DNA of 64,000 nucleotides from DASUCS01 sp041166385 (GTDB lineage Bacteria > Actinomycetota > Acidimicrobiia > Acidimicrobiales > JACDCH01). A model generated the notes under the pieces. The model was not told the origin of the DNA. It saw nothing but the letters and a program-made list of their open reading frames with translations, and made no database searches. A program made the position numbers and the translations under genes. The DNA is taken from the NCBI GenBank assembly GCA_041166385.1, contig JBEEFW010000103.1, forward strand, positions 47,605-111,604, in the 5' to 3' direction. Position 1 is the first letter of the stretch; each line of letters starts with the position of its first letter. Below, piece by piece: positions 59,343-64,000 of this stretch.

Positions 59343-60631
59343 GCGTCGGCGCCGACTTTGCCGCCGAGCTCCGCGCACTCAGGGGCGAACACGCCCCAGC
59401 TGCACTCCCAACCCGGGACGATCCAGTCGTGCATCATCCAGACGTCCGTGAGCTCGCGCTTCACGCCGCCGCGCGCGGCGCACTCCGCTGGTGTGGTCTC
59501 TTCGGCCCCGATCACTCCACCGCCACTGTTCGAGAAGCACAGGCCACCGTTCTGGTTGTGCTGGTGCCAGTGGTCGTTTGGTCCGGCGAAACCATCAGGC
59601 GCACCACCCGGGTGGAACACGAGGTAGCTCAAGCCCACGAGCTTGCTGTCCGGACGCGTGCCGTCGAAGAGCAACTCGGACGGCACCGCGGGATCGAATC
59701 CAAAGACCAGGCTGACGTTCGTGTAGTGCGCACCGATGCACGGCACGAACGTCGTCGACGCGACGTACCCCGCAGCCTCGGCATCGGCCACGGTCGGGTA
59801 CTTGTCAGCGACGCTGCGGGCCAACGCCTGCTGTTCCTGGAGCAAGACGGCGGTCGGGCGGTCGATGGCGATCTGCTCCACCGGACCGCGGTGGTTGTGG
59901 CCCTCCGCGTCCATCAGGCTGCCTTCTGACGCGGGGGGCCCACTCTTCTCGCACGGCGTGTTGCCGGTGAGCACAGGGACGGCGCCCGCGCCGGTGGTGC
60001 CGGCCGCTGCTCCGTGGTCATGGCCATCGGCGGCGAGGCCGGTCGCGCTGACGGATCCGGTTCCGTGTGTGTGCTCGCCGGCGTAGCGCGGCGTGAGCGC
60101 CGCGGTGGAGACCGCGGCGACGATCACGCACGCGATCGCCGCGCCCGAGGCGAGGAGCCGCGAACCCGGCACCACGCGGAAGCCGCGACCGGCACGCGAG
60201 CGCCACAGCAAGACGAGGCTGCCGAGCACGATGACCGCCTCCAACGCGGTGGCGACGAGATCGGGAACGCCGACGTCTTCGGCCACACCCGAGTTCGGTC
60301 CGAACGGGACACCGACCGTGCGCGAGATCGCCCAGCTGGCGATCACCAAGATGTTCAGCGTCGCGAGAGCGAACGTGGTTCGCGAGGGGCGCGCGACCAG
60401 GGCGACCGCCAATCCCAACTGCAACCACGCCACGACCGCGAAGAAGAGGCCGTGGCTCCACGTTTCGGCCCAGTGCCCTGGCGTGAACGCGGCGTGCAGC
60501 AGCGCGGTTCCCAACGCGGCGACGCCGAGCAGCACGAGTTCCGGCCGAAGCACCCGCGCGGCTGCTGATGGCCCCCTGGTTTCGGGCGCGGGCTCTTCCT
60601 CGAGTTCGTGCTCGCGAACCAGAAGACTCAT
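59330..60631 (-). CDS. His-rich membrane protein with conserved outer domain
   Basis: 433 residues from ATG 60631 with GGGGG just upstream. Residues 30-190 hold about five transmembrane helices (LVLLGVAALGTALLHAAF, LFFAVVAWLQLGLAVALV, TFALATLNILVIASWAI, ATALEAVIVLGSLVLLW, AAIACVIVAAVSTAAL), with HTHGTG and GHDHGAA loops after the last. The outer domain (about 215-433) has AEGHNHRGPVEQIAIDR, FVPCIGAHYTNVSLVFGFDP, GPNDHWHQHNQNGGLCFSNSG and WMMHDWIVPGWECSWGVFAPE. Conserved His, Cys and Trp suggest metal (copper-like) or heme binding; that is inference. Overlaps the following gene. Confidence 0.75.
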   Translation of the reverse strand: MSLLVREHELEEEPAPETRGPSAAARVLRPELVLLGVAALGTALLHAAFTPGHWAETWSHGLFFAVVAWLQLGLAVALVARPSRTTFALATLNILVIASWAISRTVGVPFGPNSGVAEDVGVPDLVATALEAVIVLGSLVLLWRSRAGRGFRVVPGSRLLASGAAIACVIVAAVSTAALTPRYAGEHTHGTGSVSATGLAADGHDHGAAAGTTGAGAVPVLTGNTPCEKSGPPASEGSLMDAEGHNHRGPVEQIAIDRPTAVLLQEQQALARSVADKYPTVADAEAAGYVASTTFVPCIGAHYTNVSLVFGFDPAVPSELLFDGTRPDSKLVGLSYLVFHPGGAPDGFAGPNDHWHQHNQNGGLCFSNSGGGVIGAEETTPAECAARGGVKRELTDVWMMHDWIVPGWECSWGVFAPECAELGGKVGADAWTT

Positions 60632-60707
60632 CGGTACCCCCTCGGAAACCCACCACGAAGGTACCTCACCACCCCATCTACGCTCCGGTCGGGGTCAGGA
60701 GGTGACG

Positions 60708-61568
60708 GTGGAACACCGGACAGACACTGTGTACGCGGGGCACTACTTCCTCGCGGTGCAAGGGGTGGCGTTGATCCGTTCCGTGTTCGACGATTCGCGC
60801 GCGGCAACACAGCGCGTCGACGAGATCCGGGAGATCGCGGCCAACGTCGATGAGTTCCCGCATTCGCTCGCGATACCGCTGATCGAGCACGACGTCGAGG
60901 ACGGGTACACCCAGTGGGCCCCCGTCTACGACCGACCGAACCCCGCGATCGCGGCTGAACAGCCCACGGTGCACGAGATGCTCGCGGAGCTTCCTGTCGG
61001 CGTGGCCCTCGACGCGGCCTGCGGGACCGGACGGCACGCCGCGAAGCTGGCCGAGCTCGGGCACCGGGTGATCGGCGTCGACGCAACCGAGGCGATGCTC
61101 GATGTCGCCAGGGCGAAGGTGCCGGCCGCGGACTTCCGCCGCGGCCGCCTCGAGGATCTCCCACTCGATGCTGCCAGCGTCGACGTCATCACGTGCTCGC
61201 TCGCGCTCACGCACGTGCCCGATTTGAAGCCGGTGATGCGCGAGTTCGGACGCGTGCTCCGACCGGGCGGTACGGCCGTGCTGTCCGACATGCACCCCTT
61301 CAACACGATGGTCGGTGGCGGCATCGCCGGATGGCCCTCCGACGACATCACGAAGGGCATCCCGTACGTCGTGAATCGTGTGCATCAAGTGAGCGACTAC
61401 ATCGAGGCATTCAACGAGGCGAGCTTGTCGGTCGCCGCCTGCGTCGAGCCGCGATTCGGGGAGGCGCAGGTCGTGCAGTTGCCGAGCTTTGGGATGTACC
61501 CCGACGCGAGCCGGCAGGCCTTCGGCGGCTTGCCCTACATACTGATCTGGAGGCTTCGTCGCAGCTAG
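60708..61568 (+). CDS. SAM-dependent methyltransferase
   Basis: 286 residues from GTG 60708, with AGGAGG (60697-60702) at ideal distance. Class I fold: LPVGVALDAACGTGRHAAKLAEL (SAM motif I), VIGVDATEAMLDVAR, LEDLPLDAASVDVITCSLAL, MREFGRVLRPGGTAVLSDMHP. An N-terminal extension (about 80 residues) is unlike UbiE-type enzymes. Substrate is unknown. Its stop overlaps the convergent UBP gene. Confidence 0.92.
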   Translation: MEHRTDTVYAGHYFLAVQGVALIRSVFDDSRAATQRVDEIREIAANVDEFPHSLAIPLIEHDVEDGYTQWAPVYDRPNPAIAAEQPTVHEMLAELPVGVALDAACGTGRHAAKLAELGHRVIGVDATEAMLDVARAKVPAADFRRGRLEDLPLDAASVDVITCSLALTHVPDLKPVMREFGRVLRPGGTAVLSDMHPFNTMVGGGIAGWPSDDITKGIPYVVNRVHQVSDYIEAFNEASLSVAACVEPRFGEAQVVQLPSFGMYPDASRQAFGGLPYILIWRLRRS

Positions 61569-61861
61569 GGATGTGACGGCGCGGGGGGCGCGCCAGCCAA
61601 CTCGAACATGACGTCGTCGACGTAGCACCAGAACCAGTCTTCACCGGGCTCGTACGAGCGGACGACGGGATGACCGACTCCGATCGCGTGCTTGGTGGCG
61701 TGCCGGCCCGGCGAGCTGTCGCAACAACCGACATGGCCGCAGGTCTGACACACCCTGAGGTGCACCCAGTTGTGCTGGCCGTTCGCCAGACAGTCCTCGC
61801 AGCCGGTTGACGACGGAACGACCGGTTGGATGACGTCGAGGTGAGCGCAGTTCACGGGCAT
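61565..61861 (-). CDS. UBP-type zinc finger protein
   Basis: 98 residues with the ZnF-UBP pattern: CAHLDVIQPVVPSSTGCEDC, HLRVCQTCGHVGCCDSSPGRHATKHAIGVGHPVVRSYEPGEDWFWCYVDD. Spaced Cys and His (CEDC, CQTCG, GCCDSS, HATKH, GHPV) form the zinc sites. In eukaryotes the fold binds ubiquitin tails; small bacterial stand-alone versions have no known partner. Three plus-strand bases overlap the methyltransferase end. Confidence 0.92.
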   Translation of the reverse strand: MPVNCAHLDVIQPVVPSSTGCEDCLANGQHNWVHLRVCQTCGHVGCCDSSPGRHATKHAIGVGHPVVRSYEPGEDWFWCYVDDVMFELAGAPPAPSHP

Positions 61862-61903
61862 GCGCCCTTCTTACCCTCGTTTCGCCGTGACAGGCTGTGC
61901 CGC

Positions 61904-62644
61904 ATGCCCGCAATTTTCGTCCATGGTGTGCCCGAGACCCCCGTGTTGTGGGATCCGCTCCGCTCGGAGCTTCAGCGATCCGACATCGTCGCCCTTCAGC
62001 TGCCGGGCTTCGGTTGCGCCCGACCCGATGGGTTCGGCGCCACGAAGGAGGAGTACGTCGAGTGGCTCGTCGGCGAGCTCGAGGGGCGGCAAGGCGACGG
62101 CCCGATTGATCTCGTCGGCCACGACTGGGGCGGCGGCCTCGTCGTCCGGCTCGTCAGCATCAGGCCGGATCTCGTGCGCTCGTGGGTCACCGATGCGGCC
62201 GGACTCGGCCACGTCGACTTCGAATGGCACGAGTTCGCCAAGATCTGGCAGACGCCGGACGCCGGTGAAGAGTTCTTCGCGGCGCAGCTCGCGCTCTCTC
62301 CAGAGGAACAAGCAGGCGTGTTCGAAGGTCTCGGCGTGCCGCACGAGCAAGCGATGAAGATCGCGGGGCTCGATCAGACGATGGCCGACTGCATCCTGGC
62401 GCTCTACCGCTCGGCGACGAAGGTGGGCACGGAGTGGGCTCCGGACTTCAAGGACGTTCCGAAACCCGGCATGGTCGTGGTGCCCGCCGAGGATCCGTTC
62501 CTTTCCGAGCAGCTCGCGACCGCCGCCGCGGCCAGCGCCGGCGCGCGCACGCATTCGCTCCCCGGCGTCGGTCATTGGTGGATGCTGCAAGATCCCACCA
62601 CGGGCGCGGCGATGCTCGAAGAGTTCTGGGCCTCGCTGAGCTGA
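61904..62644 (+). CDS. Alpha/beta hydrolase (epoxide hydrolase/haloalkane dehalogenase-like)
   Basis: 246 residues from ATG 61904. It has oxyanion-loop HGVPETPVLWDPL, nucleophile elbow VGHDWGGGLVVRL (Asp nucleophile, not Ser), and C-terminal His in LPGVGHWWMLQDP. Asp-nucleophile HDWGG is the epoxide hydrolase/haloalkane dehalogenase signature, while the cap domain is too divergent to separate these. The P450 gene begins two bases after its stop, suggesting that they act in one route (for example epoxide formation then hydrolysis). Confidence 0.88.
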   Translation: MPAIFVHGVPETPVLWDPLRSELQRSDIVALQLPGFGCARPDGFGATKEEYVEWLVGELEGRQGDGPIDLVGHDWGGGLVVRLVSIRPDLVRSWVTDAAGLGHVDFEWHEFAKIWQTPDAGEEFFAAQLALSPEEQAGVFEGLGVPHEQAMKIAGLDQTMADCILALYRSATKVGTEWAPDFKDVPKPGMVVVPAEDPFLSEQLATAAAASAGARTHSLPGVGHWWMLQDPTTGAAMLEEFWASLS

Positions 62645-62646
62645 CC

Positions 62647-63843
62647 GTGACCGACATCGCGCTGCTGTCGCCCTCGTCGTTCGCTCACGGTCAGCCGCAC
62701 GAGCAATTCGCGTGGCTGCGCGCGAACGAGCCTGTGCACTGGCATGACGAGCCTGATGGAAGTGGCTTCTGGGCGGTCACGCGCTATCGGGACGTGAAGG
62801 CCGTCGGCCGCGACGCGTCGACGTTCTCGTCGATCCCCACGATCATGATCCCCGACGGCGAGGCGAGCCTGGAGGTCGGCGATCACAAGATGTTGATCAC
62901 GGCGGACCCGCCGCACCACACCGGATTGCGCAAGCTCGTGGCCAGCGACTTCATCCCGAAGGCGGCGCAGGCCATGCGGCCGCGCATCGAACTGCTGGCG
63001 CAGCGGATCATCGACGGCGTCGTCGACAGGGGCGAGTGCGACCTCGTCGAAGACGTGGCCGGGCTGATGCCTTCGTACGTGATCGCCGACATGCTCGGCA
63101 TCCCGCACGAGGACGGCGTGGCCCTCTACCGGCTCACCGAGACCATTCACGCTTCGCCGGAGAGCGTGCCGCCGGGCGCGGCGATGGGCGCGATCCTCGA
63201 GATGTTCAACTACGCCCGCGGGGTGTGGGAGCAGAAGCGGGCCGAACCGGCGGACGATCTGGCCACGCTGATCGCGCTCGCGTCCGTCGATGACCAAGAG
63301 CTGGATCTCATCGACTTCAACCTCTTCTTCCTCCTGCTCATCGACGCGGGCGGCGACACCACTCGCAACCTCGTGGCGGGTGGGATGGACGCGTTGTTCG
63401 CGCATCCGCAACAGCTCGAGTGGCTGATGGGCGACCTCGAAGGGCGGATGGGCCCGGCGGTCGAGGAGCTGCTGCGGTGGGTGAGCCCGGTGGTCTACAT
63501 GCGCCGCACCGCGACGCGCGACACCGAGCTCGACGGCGTCGCGATACGCGAGGGCCAGAAGGTCGTCATGTACTACGGCTCCGCGAACCGCGACCCGGAG
63601 GCGTTCGGACCGACCGCGGGCGAGCTCGACCTGACGCGCTCACCCAACGACCATGTGGCGTTCGGAGGCGGCGGGCCTCACTTCTGTCTCGGTGCGCACA
63701 TCGCGCGCGTCGAGATCCATGCGATCTTGCGTGAGCTCCTGACGCGCCTCGTCGACGTGCAGCCGGCGGGTGAAACGGAGTGGCTGCCGTCGACGTTCAT
63801 CTCCGGCCCGAAGCACTTGCCCATCACCTTCAGGAATTGTTGA
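62647..63843 (+). CDS. Cytochrome P450
   Basis: 398 residues from GTG 62647. Motifs: DPPHHTGLRKLVASDFIP, I-helix LLIDAGGDTTRNLVAGG, ExxR in VEELLRWVSPVVYMRRTATRD, and the heme loop FGGGGPHFCLGAHIARVE with the thiolate Cys. A soluble bacterial class I P450 that needs an external ferredoxin, not seen here. The GTG start lies within two bases of the hydrolase stop, and the longer in-frame extension is a shadow. Bacterial CYP family assignment is not attempted. Confidence 0.96.
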   Translation: MTDIALLSPSSFAHGQPHEQFAWLRANEPVHWHDEPDGSGFWAVTRYRDVKAVGRDASTFSSIPTIMIPDGEASLEVGDHKMLITADPPHHTGLRKLVASDFIPKAAQAMRPRIELLAQRIIDGVVDRGECDLVEDVAGLMPSYVIADMLGIPHEDGVALYRLTETIHASPESVPPGAAMGAILEMFNYARGVWEQKRAEPADDLATLIALASVDDQELDLIDFNLFFLLLIDAGGDTTRNLVAGGMDALFAHPQQLEWLMGDLEGRMGPAVEELLRWVSPVVYMRRTATRDTELDGVAIREGQKVVMYYGSANRDPEAFGPTAGELDLTRSPNDHVAFGGGGPHFCLGAHIARVEIHAILRELLTRLVDVQPAGETEWLPSTFISGPKHLPITFRNC

Positions 63844-63861
63844 TCAACGCACGTTGACATC

Positions 63862-63879
63862 GACCCTCGGTGAAGGGTC
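63862..63879 (+). terminator. Hairpin after the P450 gene
   Basis: GACCCT (63862-63867) pairs with AGGGTC (63874-63879) around CGGTGA, followed by a T/C-rich tract (ATTTCTCT). It lies 18 nt after the P450 stop. The remaining 120 nt to the window end show no gene start I can support. Confidence 0.5.
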
Positions 63880-64000
63880 AGACATTTCTCTCCCGTAGGC
63901 CATTGCACACCCGCGCGACGCGCGGCATGGTTCCGCACGCTCTGAATGCGCTGGGGGATTTGTGCCGAAAACGCGGGCCGCGCGTCGTGAATCAAAGACG

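Noticed and set aside
63838..63847. GTTGATCAAC palindrome at the P450 stop
   Set aside because: A ten-base palindrome is short and has no repeats nearby; it may be chance.

Overview
The window is high-GC bacterial chromosome, densely packed on both strands, with many GTG starts and 1-4 base stop/start overlaps. The gene content points to an actinobacterium, possibly a deep lineage such as Acidimicrobiia (inference). Supporting markers are a mycothiol-dependent isomerase-type protein, an F420-type nitroreductase, a DUF3052 protein, a LigB-type ATP-dependent DNA ligase, an Lhr helicase beside a Nei glycosylase, an HbhA-like protein beside an XRE regulator, and a RsbW/sigma/RsbV module. I see no IS element, prophage, CRISPR array, rRNA or tRNA, so this reads as core-like chromosome.

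Layout. 1-8.2 kb: end of a GldF-GldG-type ABC permease, then a tightly coupled run of a ligase-like membrane protein, acyl-CoA synthetase, cobalt-type nitrile hydratase beta, alpha and accessory protein, and a secreted LVIVD-repeat protein. 8.2-10.2 kb: nitrogen module (GlnR-like box, small membrane ORF, Amt, PII). 10.2-15.1 kb: XRE regulator, NTF2-like protein, sugar-dehydrogenase-like lipoprotein, HtrA-like protease, F420-type nitroreductase, mycothiol-linked protein. 15.1-19.2 kb: redox/envelope block (ApbE, ferric-reductase-like membrane protein, an anchor-only peptide, YceI, LysM lipoprotein) with a PhoP-like direct repeat. 19.2-27.1 kb: divergent MocR regulator and aminotransferase, ASCH protein, membrane-anchored Hsp70, VOC protein, acyl-CoA dehydrogenase, DinB, DtxR-family regulator. 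27.1-36.3 kb: Lhr, Nei, NDH-2, LigB, TesB, DUF3052. 36.3-44 kb: LolD/MacB-like ABC pair, a cyclase-ATPase-TPR regulator, 1-Cys peroxiredoxin. 44-51 kb: HbhA-like/XRE pair, c-di-GMP protein with FIST sensor, cation efflux, amidotransferase with a PhnD-like protein. 51-54 kb: CsbD and a partner-switching sigma module, then phenylalanine hydroxylase and an SDR. 55-58.2 kb: a two-component system flanked by two Ser/Asp-rich exported proteins. 58.2-64 kb: two uncharacterised proteins, a methyltransferase, a UBP zinc finger, and an alpha/beta hydrolase coupled to a cytochrome P450.

Most notable signals. (1) Three 48-nt near-perfect palindromes, each preceded by ACGAANTC and each in a convergent gene junction; two are clear homologues with compensatory base-pair changes. 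(2) A two-component system sandwiched between two Ser/Asp-rich exported proteins, with TTAGGGT-type 11-nt repeats in the shared promoter. (3) A GlnR-like box before amt-glnB, a triple PhoP-like repeat before yceI/apbE, and PdxR-like boxes in a 25-nt divergent promoter. (4) Several unusual membrane fusions (Hsp70, ligase-like, His-rich). All functional calls rest on motif recognition by eye.
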